Positions 22,201 through 31,480 of a DNA stretch of 64,000 bases are shown here, in pieces. Source of the stretch: Melieria omissa (lineage: Eukaryota > Arthropoda > Insecta > Diptera > Ulidiidae); contig OZ020269.1 in the NCBI GenBank assembly GCA_963971225.1, positions 88,940,783-89,004,782 on the forward strand. Reading direction: 5' to 3'. The notes under the pieces were generated by a model that saw only the letters and a list, made by a program, of their open reading frames with translations, did not search any database and was not told the origin of the DNA. Both the position numbers and the translations under genes were made by a program. Every line of letters begins with the position of its first letter. Position 1 is the first letter of the stretch.

Positions 22201-23356
22201 AATCTTTTGGAAAAGTTGAGTAATTCTTAAAGAGCTCCCTTTGAAAACTCATATGATCCGAGGCCCCCGAATCAGCGTACCAATTACTTTGAACGTTGTT
22301 ACTTGCCGAACTCATTAAAATTGATTGTAACGTAAATAGTTCTTCTTCTTCATTTCTTTGCAGTTCATAAACTTTGTTACCTGTTATTTGTTTTTCTATC
22401 ATCAAATTTTGTCGGTCACCTTTTCTGCGGTTGGATGTATCATTGCGTTCGCTTTCAATTCGATCCGAATTATCACGTTGCTTTTTATAACATTCTCGTG
22501 CCCAATGCCCTGGCTTATTGCAGTAATTGCATTTGCCTGGTCGCCTAATTGTGTTGTTGCTGCCGTTGTTTCTATTTGTACTGCTTTTGCTTTTATTTCT
22601 GCTCAGTGCATATGCCGTGCCGGAGTTTACCGTTTGTCCTTGACTTACATTGTCCTCTGCTTGCCTTAAGTTCATAATTGCTTCTTCGTTAATAAGATGA
22701 TCCGTTAGTTTTTCAATGTTTTGATCTGTGCTTGGCACTGCATACCATGCAGTTCTCACGTGATCAAACTTTGGATGTAGACTGCTCAGAATTTTTGCAA
22801 TAAGCATTGGAGTTTTCTGCTCCAAATCTAAATCTTTCAGTCGTTGTGCCAGTGAAGTTATGCTTGCTATGAAGTCGGAAACACGTTCTGTTTCATCCAT
22901 TTTCAAATTCATAAATTTTGCTAAGAGTACTTGCGCTGACTGCTCACTTTTCTCTGCATGTACAGTTCTCAGCCTTGCCCACATTTGTGCTGCAGTTGAG
23001 CAATCGCTTAAATGCTTGAGCTGCTCCAACTGTAAGCCACGCATTAGGAAAGCTTGCGCCTCTGCATCTTTCTCATCCCATGCCGTTGCATTTGTACTAG
23101 GACGTGTGCTAGTACCCAATATGTACGGCTTAAGTTTATTTTCCGTCATATATATTTCCATTTGTCTCTTCCAAAACTGATAATTGGTACCATCAAAACG
23201 ATGTATTTGATACATTTTTGATTCTGCCATGTTTGACGGCAATTGTTGTACACACGGAGAATTTTCTTTCTTAAGCGAGTTTTCTTCTTCAAGCGGTAAA
23301 TTAGCTACCGAAATTTTCTCTTGCTCGCCCGTTACAGAAATATTCTTTTTGTCCAT
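19244..23356 (-). CDS. Copia-type Gag-Pol polyprotein
   Basis: A single 1370-residue frame encodes the capsid and enzymes that package, reverse-transcribe and integrate the element RNA. Residues ~48-230 form the copia-type Gag core (FDGTNYQFWK). A zinc knuckle follows with C276, C279, H284 and C289. The aspartic protease has its D-S-G triad at 362-364. Integrase has zinc ligands H497, H502, C532 and C535, and catalytic D563, D625 and E661, with exactly 35 residues between the last two. Reverse transcriptase spans ~890-1140 with D971 and YVDD at 1053-1056. RNase H spans ~1215-1345 with D1221 or D1223, E1262 or E1264, and D1298. Length and order match copia itself, and every catalytic residue I looked for is present. 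The start codon lies only 40 nt from the primer-binding site. Confidence 0.96.
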   Translation of the reverse strand: MDKKNISVTGEQEKISVANLPLEEENSLKKENSPCVQQLPSNMAESKMYQIHRFDGTNYQFWKRQMEIYMTENKLKPYILGTSTRPSTNATAWDEKDAEAQAFLMRGLQLEQLKHLSDCSTAAQMWARLRTVHAEKSEQSAQVLLAKFMNLKMDETERVSDFIASITSLAQRLKDLDLEQKTPMLIAKILSSLHPKFDHVRTAWYAVPSTDQNIEKLTDHLINEEAIMNLRQAEDNVSQGQTVNSGTAYALSRNKSKSSTNRNNGSNNTIRRPGKCNYCNKPGHWARECYKKQRDNSDRIESERNDTSNRRKGDRQNLMIEKQITGNKVYELQRNEEEELFTLQSILMSSASNNVQSNWYADSGASDHMSFQRELFKNYSTFPKDFCKVRVGDGRKLCAVGQGDIDVRVINSDKTDAIYTLKDVLFVPDLDRNFVSISQATGKGMDVIFLKGGQRVIFKKGDRILADGYRESKLYRMNLKPVNIADLNNAASIKVWHERLGHVNFETLRKMNNNKIVKGLVFDTIDAANPFCEGCALGKQHRLRFDKSGAHRSKIPGETFHVDLCGKMSSPSIGGANYFMLLKDDFSRYCFVYFLKEKSDVLDKLKQFYADVRADGHSIKMLRSDGGLEFRNNAVKEFLLSKGIKQQFSTPRAPEQNGFIERQNRTIVETAKSMLHSKDLPLYLWGEATGTAVYLRNRISSEVIGGATPYELWFGRKPCVKHLKVFGSEVFVHIPKEQRTKWEKNSMKCIMIGYNDESKAYRVYEVSSKKIYIRRDVIFNEKQREPHEIIETHTQSYSPEHQANESKESDKVNDNDSAAVVLDPRLALPRSPYNTRLRKKSNREDENLNIAEVFMAELEPNSLEEAMNSADARKWQKAIDEELQSLQENKTWVLVSRTPDKHVITNRWVFKKKLNAKGEIEKFKARLVARGCLQKFKIDYDEIYAPVVRYESVRILLSIAAAENFEIYQFDVKTAFLHGDLDDVIYMEQPYGFAVDDRICMLKKGIYGLKQASRQWNKKIVDFLLRSGFKQSSADQCVFTYTSQRFILYLALYVDDGLLCGNDTNLIMNMLNKLHKEFCITYKEAEFFVGMQIKREREKRKLKIYQSAYINRILNRFNHTNCSSVFAPTVPGMIYTKHEGVSDDDNFPYREAIGSLMYLMVCSRPDIAYGVGVLSRYMEKPSTTHWKGVKRLFRYLKGTTDMGITFSPTHGNQNKLISFCDSDWAGDLETRKSTTGWIILLNNGAVAWSSRKQTVTATSTTEAEFVALCSATKTTISLRKLMSDLGVVQRQPTTIFCDNQQAITLVLSPQSSKRTRHIDTQYFYTCDMQSQNEIDVQYIPTDEQLADQLTKSLSVEKHRNLILNFGMYEN

Positions 23357-23396
23357 AAATACTACTTATATCCACAAATATAAATCACTCCGAGCA

Positions 23397-23410
23397 CTGG
23401 GCCCATAACC
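23397..23410 (-). other. Primer-binding site, initiator tRNA-Met (internal)
   Basis: The minus strand reads GGTTATGGGCCCAG immediately after the 5' LTR. This is complementary to the anticodon stem-loop of insect initiator tRNA-Met, CTGGGCCCATAACC, and not to the tRNA 3' end. Drosophila copia uses this arrangement, priming from a tRNA-Met fragment cut in the anticodon loop. The site touches the LTR without a spacer. Confidence 0.85.
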
Positions 23411-23608
23411 TTTTAAGCGCAGAGTTACGTCAGAACTAAATTCCTTTATTCAATTCAATTTTATTATTACAGAGTGAGAAAACAAGAATGTGAGCACACC
23501 AATCATGGAATGAGCAAGTAAAAGAACAATAGGAAAAACAACAATGTTAAAGATGATCAATGTGTTAGACATCGATAGAAGTGTGTAAAGATATCGATAA
23601 TTTTAACA
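23411..23608 (-). repeat. 5' LTR of the copia-type element
   Basis: This 198-bp copy matches the LTR at 19007-19204 at every position I compared. It should contain the promoter of the element. The TATCGATA octamer is at 23592-23599. The right target-site copy ATATG follows at 23609-23613. Confidence 0.95.
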
Positions 23609-23613
23609 ATATG

Positions 23614-24299
23614 AAATGTGAAAAACACAAAACAGCTCATAGAATCCACAAAGAAATTGGGTCAATCAATAAAATGCCGCGCCACTTTTTTTGTTTATAA
23701 TTTTTGTAAAGAAATATTTGAAAGCCGCCTGCACTTTGTGAAAAGGCAAATAACACGCAATCACACACACACACTCAAACACACACATATACAACCAAAT
23801 GCAAGTCGGGAAAATAACAAGTCGCTGGTCTAATCAAACTAAAATTCCTTACACACACACACACACACACAGATACAACTGACAGAGGCACCAACAACCC
23901 AATGAAGAATCACAGCCAGACGGGGCATGTAAAGTGCGTGTGTGAAATATTTGACTTGACTGCTTTTGGAATTTTCACGCACCATTGCGAGCCGCACCAA
24001 AAGTGCACAACCATATCGGCGCAACGGCCAACAGTGGGTCGAGTAATTGCACTCGTAAAAGTGGAATAGTTGGGTTAGAATGCTTGAAATATTTCAGTGT
24101 TTATGTGCAAGTGGAAATCTTTGTTGACCGTATTTTTAGCGTGCAAATAAACAAATGTAATTCCATAGTTTTACTAGCAACGAAATGCGTTCGTGCAAGC
24201 AGTAAAATTTGTGGCATTCATATTTGAGTGGAAAAATTTTGAAATTATTGATTTTGTTGAATTGTTTACGGTGCTTGGTGCTAGAAAAATGCAAGAAAA
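23614..24299. other. Non-coding DNA flanking the insertion
   Basis: No supported gene. A (CA)n tract lies near 23850-23872. Several sub-100-codon frames cross CA repeats and have no known domain. Confidence 0.55.
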
Positions 24300-25200
24300 T
24301 ATTTATTTTGGCTAAAATTGTAGTTTTTGCAAGTGTGGAATGTATGTGGAACGTATGTACAACATTTCAAAAACTGAAATTTATTAAGGGGTTCATTAAA
24401 AACTTTGTTTTCTGAACATTACTACTTATTTTGGGTGTGGAACGTATTTGAAATACATGTAAATCACGCTAAAAATTTTAGTATTGAGCACAATTAGTTA
24501 ATTTATGTGCCCAGTTTGCCCACCATACTTAAACGTTTTGTGGAACGTATGTGTAACGAGTGTCAACCATGTCAAAAAAACTGAAGTTTTTAAAACATTC
24601 ATTGATAACTTGGTTTGTTAAACATTACCACTTGTTGTGCGTGTGGAACGTATTTGAAATGCACGTGGAGCATACTGAAAATTGCCGTATAATGCACAAC
24701 TAGTTCATTTATGAGCCCAGTACGACCACTAGACTTAAAACTTCCTTGGATCGTATGTGAAACGTGTGTAAACCATGTAAAAAAACTGAAGTTTTTAATA
24801 GATTCATTGATAACTTGGTTTGTTAAACATTACCACTTGTTGTGCGTGTGGAACGTATTTGAAATGCATGTGAAACATGCAGCAAATTGCCGTATAATGC
24901 ATAATTAGTAAATTTATGAGCCTAGTATGCCAACTAAATTTAAACAAAGTGTGGAACGTATGTGGAACGTGTGCAAAACATGTAAAAACTGATTTTTTGT
25001 AATATTCACTGATCACTTTGTTGGTTGACCATTGATACTTGTTTTGTATGTGGAACCTAATTGAAATGCATGTGGAACATGCTGCAAATTGTCGTATTAT
25101 GCACAATTAGCTTATTTAGGTGCCAAGTATGCCAACTAAACTTTAACTAAGTGTGGAACGTATGTGGAACGTAAGATAAATTTACATTTTTCACACAATT
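24300..25200. repeat. Diverged tandem array, ~205-bp unit
   Basis: Four to five imperfect copies of a ~205-bp unit are present. Each contains TGTGGAACGTATGTGGAACG-like and GTGTGGAACGTATTTGAAAT-like motifs, an AAACTGAAGTTTTTAA-like block, and TTGGTTTGTTAAACATTACC. The ATTGATAACT block recurs at 24601 and 24806, giving the period. Frames of 65-100 codons here are translations of the repeat. Confidence 0.8.
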
Positions 25201-28200
25201 TTCTTCTATCTCCACTTATCATGCAATTTTAACCCAAACAACGTGTAAAACTCATAAAGAATCATGCGTAAAGCATGAAAAGTACCATTTCCTGTGATTT
25301 TTTTACAGCATTTTTTAACATCTTTACATGTTTACACATAAAATACTTAACCTGTTTTGATCTTTAAGCGCCAAGAGCGTGAGAAACTTTAACACACGCA
25401 CATCAGCAATGCGGACTGGATTGCACACAACTGCTAAATGCTGATAAGCAAGTTCCGTTCCAATTACGCTGCATTTATGCGTACAACATTGAAAAGGCCA
25501 CAACAACAACAACAACAACAACACTGTATGTGCAATTTTTGCGTTGCCAGGAAATCTTTAAAGACTTAAAAGTGTGATTAAGTGCGATTCGCCTTTGGCG
25601 CTGCGCTTTAAGAGGCGAAACTCGTTTATGGCTCCCGCCAAGTTGACTTCCAGTTGGCGCAGACGTGCCGTTAGCTGGCAATTGGCTAATTGTATCCTTC
25701 AGACGAAGCCTGTTAGAAACACAGTTAGATCATTAAAGCTCTAAAATATGCACATTGCGCTTTTCGCATTCGACTTCACCAAAAAAAACGAAAAAAGATT
25801 GATGGCAAAACGCTTTGAAGTGCCGCAGGCGGCAGCCGCTTCACATGTCCAGTGCCTACTTGAGCGCACTTTGCGGCATTTTACGTATTTGATAGACAAC
25901 TACTGCAGCCAACCAATGCTGACAAGTTAAGTCGAAGACGTCAAAGTTGAGTTAGCTGACAAGCTGTCAATTTCCATATCAAAGACGAGAGAGCGTCTTC
26001 GAAAAAAATGCAAAAAGCCATCAGAGCGTTAGGCGAAAACCTAAATAAAGTCGAAGAAGAAAATGTGCGCCTGTTGCCCGCCAAGTTGCTCCAATTACAT
26101 ATGCCACAGCCACCGGCTGACTGACTGACTGACGGCTAAACAAACAACGGCACCCCACAAGCATTGCGAAGCAAAATACCAGCAGATCATTGACCATTTC
26201 TCTAGCTTACAACAACAAACGTGAGACATTTGCGCCAATGCAGCTGCCGCTGCTTCTGTTGCTGCTGCATCCATTCAAACTTTGCCAAGTGGCAGCAGCT
26301 GTCAATACACGCTTGACGCGCGCTTGACTGACTATGACTGCAGCAACACTGCACTCGGCAATGTAGTTCACAAGCAACAATAAAATATAACAAAAGTCGC
26401 GTCAAAGCCATCAAAGTCATCGACAGCTCATGTAAGTATATACGAAAATTGCTGACAACGATGCCTGCAACTTTTCTCGAAGCCATTGTTGCTCCAGTTG
26501 TTGCACTTGCTGCGTGTTTATTGAAATCCCAAGTGGCCGCACTGGCAGCAACTGACGTTGGATGGTGGCGAGCGGGCGGCGATGCTGATTGCAATCAACA
26601 TTTGTTGTGTGTTGAAATTCTTGGCAGCAATTTCTATTGTTGATTGCACAATTGGTAGAAATTTGTGCTATTGTTGTTGTTGTTGTTGTTACAGAAAATG
26701 ACTGGCTAAACCCATGATTGAAGAAGTTTAAATTAATGATAAGTGGTGGATGTTTGGTACAAAGTGGTTGCAAGGAAAGTTTCACCACAACTATGACTCG
26801 GTGCTAATTAAAATAACAGTAATCTAAGAAAACAATTAGGTTAGAAATGGAGAAAATTGCTCCAATTCAAGTCATCGTCATTCAACTGATCCCATGAAAG
26901 AAGTAAGAACCAGACAATTATTTTATTGATTTGTCACTTTGCTTTTATGGGGAGTCAGTTTTTTTTTAGAACAATGACTTGAAGGCGGAAGTTCATTAAC
27001 GGATCACCCAACAGTCTTCTTCTGCATTCAATGTAGCTTTTATGAACTCTGATTGCTCAGCGAACTAAAGAAAATATTTTGGTCTATGTAAGCAGTGAAT
27101 GAAAACAGAAACTATAATGATGAAGTCGACAATATTATTGAAAGAATAATGATTGAATCATAGAAGAGTAGAAAAATGAAGTAAGTACAGTTCACTCGAT
27201 CTTATGATGAACAGAAATATATACACAAGTACCTCATTAGAAACACCAACTGAAATAATCAAAGGAAATAAAAAAGGAAATACCTCATATTACTTCTAAA
27301 AGCCATAACACAACTCTTCACTATAAATATCGACAGAAAGAAATTTGAAAACAAATTCTTTAGAAATTTGAAAACCAATCCTTTATGTTCCTTGAGCAAA
27401 ATAAATGAAACTTTACGCTTATTTTAATGAGGAAAAGACAAATTTGACAGAGATTTTTATACTTTGCAAACACCAAATCAAGAAAGCTGCCGTCGTTTAA
27501 TACGCCAATCAATAAAAATATATACTTTTTGTCTCTTTCTTCCCTCCACTTGGGAGCATAGGATTCCTATGATAGGACCTAATATAGCTAATGGTTACGT
27601 TAATCGATCGAAGGGAAATACTCCATATTACCAAGTCATGGTATATCAATGAAAAGATATATGAAGACTTGGTATGAAAAATTTTTACAATAAGTTTATA
27701 ATATTAAAAAATATCAAGTCGAGAAAGACCCCAAATGTTTGAGTTTGTTGAGGATTTAACTAAGTTTTTCCTAAACTTTTTCCAACAATGCTTCTTCCTA
27801 AAAATTCTCCTTAAAGGCCAAGAGTATCCTAAATCTAGGAGGAAATCTCTTTATCTGGCTACACTGGAGAGAAAGTCTATTCAGGTAAACAAACAGATCT
27901 CAGTTAAACTCTGTTTAAAATGTCGTTAACTCTGGATGCAAATATGCCGCTTTAGAATCTGTTTTAGTGGAGTTATTTATTGACTTTTTAGGTTATATTC
28001 ATAGAATGCTTGGCATGTGCTAAGGATCTGGAGATGGTAGAGAGTAAAGTGAAAGCCCAAAAATAAACATGTGAAGCATTATCTTGACTCAAGAGATATA
28101 TCCCTCTTATCGCTTAAGAATATTGAATTTTGTTAGGTTAGGTTTTCTTTTGTCTCAATGCGCTGATAAACACTTCATATGAACATACATTTTAAGTCCG

Positions 28201-28238
28201 AGTACATTGAACGGGAAATTACAAATGCTACAAGGGGA
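25201..28238. other. Non-coding DNA with trinucleotide repeats
   Basis: No recognisable gene. The stretch contains CAA runs (25503-25522), GTT runs (26675-26692) and GCA/GCTG-rich DNA near 26230-26640. The last produces overlapping frames of 64-130 codons on both strands (26202-26594, 26417-26788, 26449-26643) with biased composition and no domain. Balanced composition near 25600-26600 might mark regulatory DNA or untranslated exons, but no splice-linked coding exon is evident. Confidence 0.45.
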
Positions 28239-28379
28239 CAATGCCCCACACAGAAAGGTTTGGGGGGTTAAAACTTCCCAAATACAAAAATTTTTGGTGT
28301 AAAATATGACTTCAAATAGAATTGAGCTCAGAAGTTTTACGCGAAGCCCCCTCAAAATAAAATCATGTGTGCGCCACTG
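28239..28379. mobile_element. hAT-like short inverted-repeat element, copy 2
   Basis: The element is 141 bp. The right end, reverse-complemented, is CAGTGGCGCACACAT; the left end CAATGCCCCACACAG matches it at 11 of 15 positions. The flanking 8-mers CAAGGGGA (28231-28238) and CAAGGGGG (28380-28387) differ at one position, which strongly supports an 8-bp target duplication. The interior shares the G-run, CCCAAATACAAAAAT block and GAGCTCA/AAGTT block with the copy at 17467-17592. Confidence 0.75.
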
Positions 28380-31137
28380 CAAGGGGGATTACAAGGGGCA
28401 GAGGCTACAACAACAAAACAAAGTTGGCTGATGAGATTGGGTTAAGTTAGGTTGGAGAGAATAGGTCATTAAATTTTCTTCTTCAGTTTAGTCACTTAAA
28501 ATATTTTAATAATTAAATCAAGACAAGCAATTTGAGTTTTTAACATTTTCACTAATTCTCCTACAAATCTTTTACAATTAAACTTTAGACAAAAATTTAA
28601 AAAAATTCTCACTAATCCTTCACACTAAATCTTTATACAGAAAGTGGAGCAAAGATTCACTAAAAACCAAAATTTGTGGTCTAAATATTTTGTGGAATCC
28701 AAACGTCTATATTTGTAGGCAAATTTATGAATGTCAGTCAGCAGTGAAATTTATATTTTTCAGTTTAATTTTTCCATGCTTCAACAGCAAGTTATGTTGA
28801 AAAATAACAACAACAACAACAACATAGTACAACTATGCATTTAGTTTGTGTTCGCCGCTGTTATTGTTGCAACGCAGCGCATTTGAATTTATTTTGTCAA
28901 CACAACAAATTTACATACGAACACAAATACATTTGTAGATATGAGTCGCATGCAGGCACGCACAGACAATGCCATCATTTTCTAGTCGGAAACAAATAAC
29001 AAAAACAACGACAACAACATGAACATCATTATGAAGCAAGCACATCATTGCTGCATCTGGCAGCAAAAACTTAATTATGTGCATTGTACACACACACACA
29101 CACATATATACACAAAGCTCATTATGGGCCAAAGCCAAGCGTCATCATTAGCAACAACAACAGCAACAGTGGCAACAGCAGCTGGCCCCCACCTCGTGTT
29201 ATGTTGCACTGCTGCAGGCGTGCGTGCATATGGCAGCGTTCACAACAACAACAACAAAATGAGCAACCAAGCAATGGGCAACCACAACAAAAGTCTCAAA
29301 TCAACCAAATAAACAATTACCAGCGAACAGCAACAACAATTCAAATAAATATCAGCAACAGCCGCAGCAGCAGCAGACAATCAAAGCGCATTGCGCACCA
29401 CACAAAAACAACAACAACAATAACAACAGTGCACAAAGTGGGACACTGCAATGTGTGATGCTGCATGCGCGACTTATGCGGCGACGATGGAAACGACAAC
29501 AACAACACTAACACTAACAACGACGACAACAACTGCACATGACACAATTACGCATTTGAAGAAGAAAAAAAATATTTGTGTGATTACTCAGCGACAACAC
29601 ACAGACTGGCTGCACATTTTCTTTTATTTGTAAATAAAAGAAAATGTGCCTTCTTGCCTTCGGTCTGTCGAACTATTGCCGAACGCCCAACACAATCCAC
29701 AAGTGCGACACGGCGCTACGTAGACGCTGGCAAATAAAAATAGCCGCGGCAACGGTGTATCGCCATTTGGCAACAAGTTGCCGCCGCATCGGGCAAATGT
29801 TGCACGCCACAACAAAAAGCAAATCAGCCAACAACGACGTTCACACAAACACAAATAAAAGGCGAAAACAAAGCGCGAAAGGAGAAAAGTTGCCGCAATT
29901 GATTGAGTAAAAAAATGAAGAAGAAGAAAATTGCGTGGCACGCACACTTGCCACATTGGAATTTATTGAATTGCCATGCAATCGACTGAATGTCGGACAT
30001 TGCGGCAATGCCGCAAGAGCAGTGCACAGTCCTCACTAACGGACAATGGGACCAACGGAATGAAAGGCGCACAGAAAAAATTAGCTAAAAAATTAATCGT
30101 GAAGAATTCAACACCGTCGACGACTAATGCGTGTGAAGTACTCTACAAACTTAACAAGACAACAACAAATATAAGAAAATTCCAAGTGCAAATAATTGCT
30201 AACAGTGCTCAAACAGTGCTCAACCTCAAACCAATAAATAAAAGGTTTGGCACTATAGAAGACACTTTGTATATATGGAAGATAATAGTCCGATTTAGTA
30301 CATTAGTACGTTATAGCTAATTTGTTCGTTCCTCTGGTTTGGTAATTTTGAACTTTGCTTCGGAGATGCAGAGATATGAAGAAGAAACGATCTACACAAT
30401 TGGTATTGGAAAAATGAAAGTTTTTATGAATTGTGACTACTTAATGAAGTAGAAATAGTACCACCAGAAATTAGGTACTTTTCATGAAAAAGCTCACAAA
30501 GGGCGAGAATGTATGATAGAACGTCGCATATTGGAACGAGTCAGTACTAGCTATGACCAAAAGTACCCAGGTTTGATGCATGAATAATTGGCATCTAAAT
30601 GCGTTCTCGGATAGCAAAAGAAATTTTAAAAAAAACCTGAGGTTCCTAGATCTATAGATTTTATTTTTAACCGTCTAACACATTGGTTTTTTTGAAGTTC
30701 GTAAATTGACCGCCATTACAAGAGTCCAACATCAACACTTCATACTTATTACTCATGTTTTGAAACCTTAACAAATGGAACCAGATTCCCTCTGTATCAC
30801 AACAAAGCTAACTGACCAAAGTGTGTCTTTTTTTCATTCTATACAAAGATAGTTTTTTCCTGATTCCTGCCCAAACCATCTGCCAATTTTTAAGTAATTA
30901 TTTATAGATTAAATATCGGAAATACATTTTTTATTAGCAAAGTTATCATCTTTTCATTCCGCTCACAAGTTCAAAGTGAACCTAACTCAAGGCTACCTAA
31001 AGGAGGCTACCTCCTTCTTAAATCAAAAAACAAATCAAATTAAATCGAAAATGATTACCCATGTCCGAGAGTTACTGGATGTAAGGTTTTTCCATTTAAT
31101 AAATTGCTTCTATGCTTTTTTATTTGGATCGTGTGGT
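28380..31137. other. Non-coding DNA rich in CAA/CAG and CA microsatellites
   Basis: No supported gene. From about 28800 to 29560 the plus strand carries many CAA, CAG and CA runs (28807-28826, 29088-29104, 29139-29175, 29240-29260, 29400-29430), which create Gln-, Asn- or Thr-rich frames. Segment 29640-30110 has balanced composition and overlapping frames of 80-115 codons on both strands, none with a recognised domain. GGTTAGGTTA-type motifs occur near 28134 and 28440. Confidence 0.45.
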
Positions 31138-31161
31138 TATACATGTTGTACAACATGTATA
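31138..31161. repeat. Perfect 24-bp palindrome
   Basis: TATACATGTTGTACAACATG continues with TATA to form a fully self-complementary 24-mer centred between 31149 and 31150. It could be the junction of a decayed inverted-repeat element, a dyad protein-binding site, or chance in AT-rich DNA. Confidence 0.6.
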
Positions 31162-31194
31162 CAATAGTTGAAGCCAAATGGCCTAAGAATTCAT

Positions 31195-31480
31195 ATTACT
31201 TAATACAAACTTTTAGCCCTTGGTTCAACCCTTTAAGTTTTAATTTACCAAAAAATTTGGAACATGTATAAAATTATTTTTTATTGCAAGTGTTTTCACC
31301 AATTTCGAAGTCAATGGGCCCATTGGTTCATGTTTCTTTTTTGTAATCTTTTGTAATCTGTAACAATGGGTTGTTTACCCCGTTAAATTTTGGATTTACG
31401 AAAAATTAAAAAATACGTGTAAAATTATTTTTGACTTCATCTTCAACATATTTATAATGGGGTTTCGACAATACATTTTG
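31195..31480. repeat. Inverted partial copies of the ~135-bp repeat family
   Basis: Motifs such as ACAAACTTTTAGCCCTTGGT, TTTTAATTTACCAAAAAATT and TTTCGAAGTCAATGGGCCCA are reverse complements of blocks in the array at 1200-2640. About two units are recognisable, so the family is dispersed and not confined to one array. Confidence 0.65.

Larger units (their letters stand above)
19007..23608 (-). mobile_element. Complete Ty1/copia LTR retrotransposon
   Basis: The element is 4602 bp on the minus strand. It has two 198-bp LTRs, a primer-binding site, one uninterrupted gag-pol frame and a purine tract, and is flanked by direct ATATG copies at 19002-19006 and 23609-23613. I read the two LTRs as identical. 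Because LTRs are copied from one template at insertion, identity implies recent insertion. The order protease, integrase, reverse transcriptase, RNase H defines the Ty1/copia group (Pseudoviridae in virus taxonomy). Nothing in it is visibly broken, so it could be autonomous. I did not assign a named family. Confidence 0.95.

Noticed and set aside
26202..26788. Overlapping frames up to 130 codons with Gln/His/Cys-rich composition
   Set aside because: Both strands are open because of GCA/GTT trinucleotide runs. No domain, splice pattern or conserved start supports a gene.
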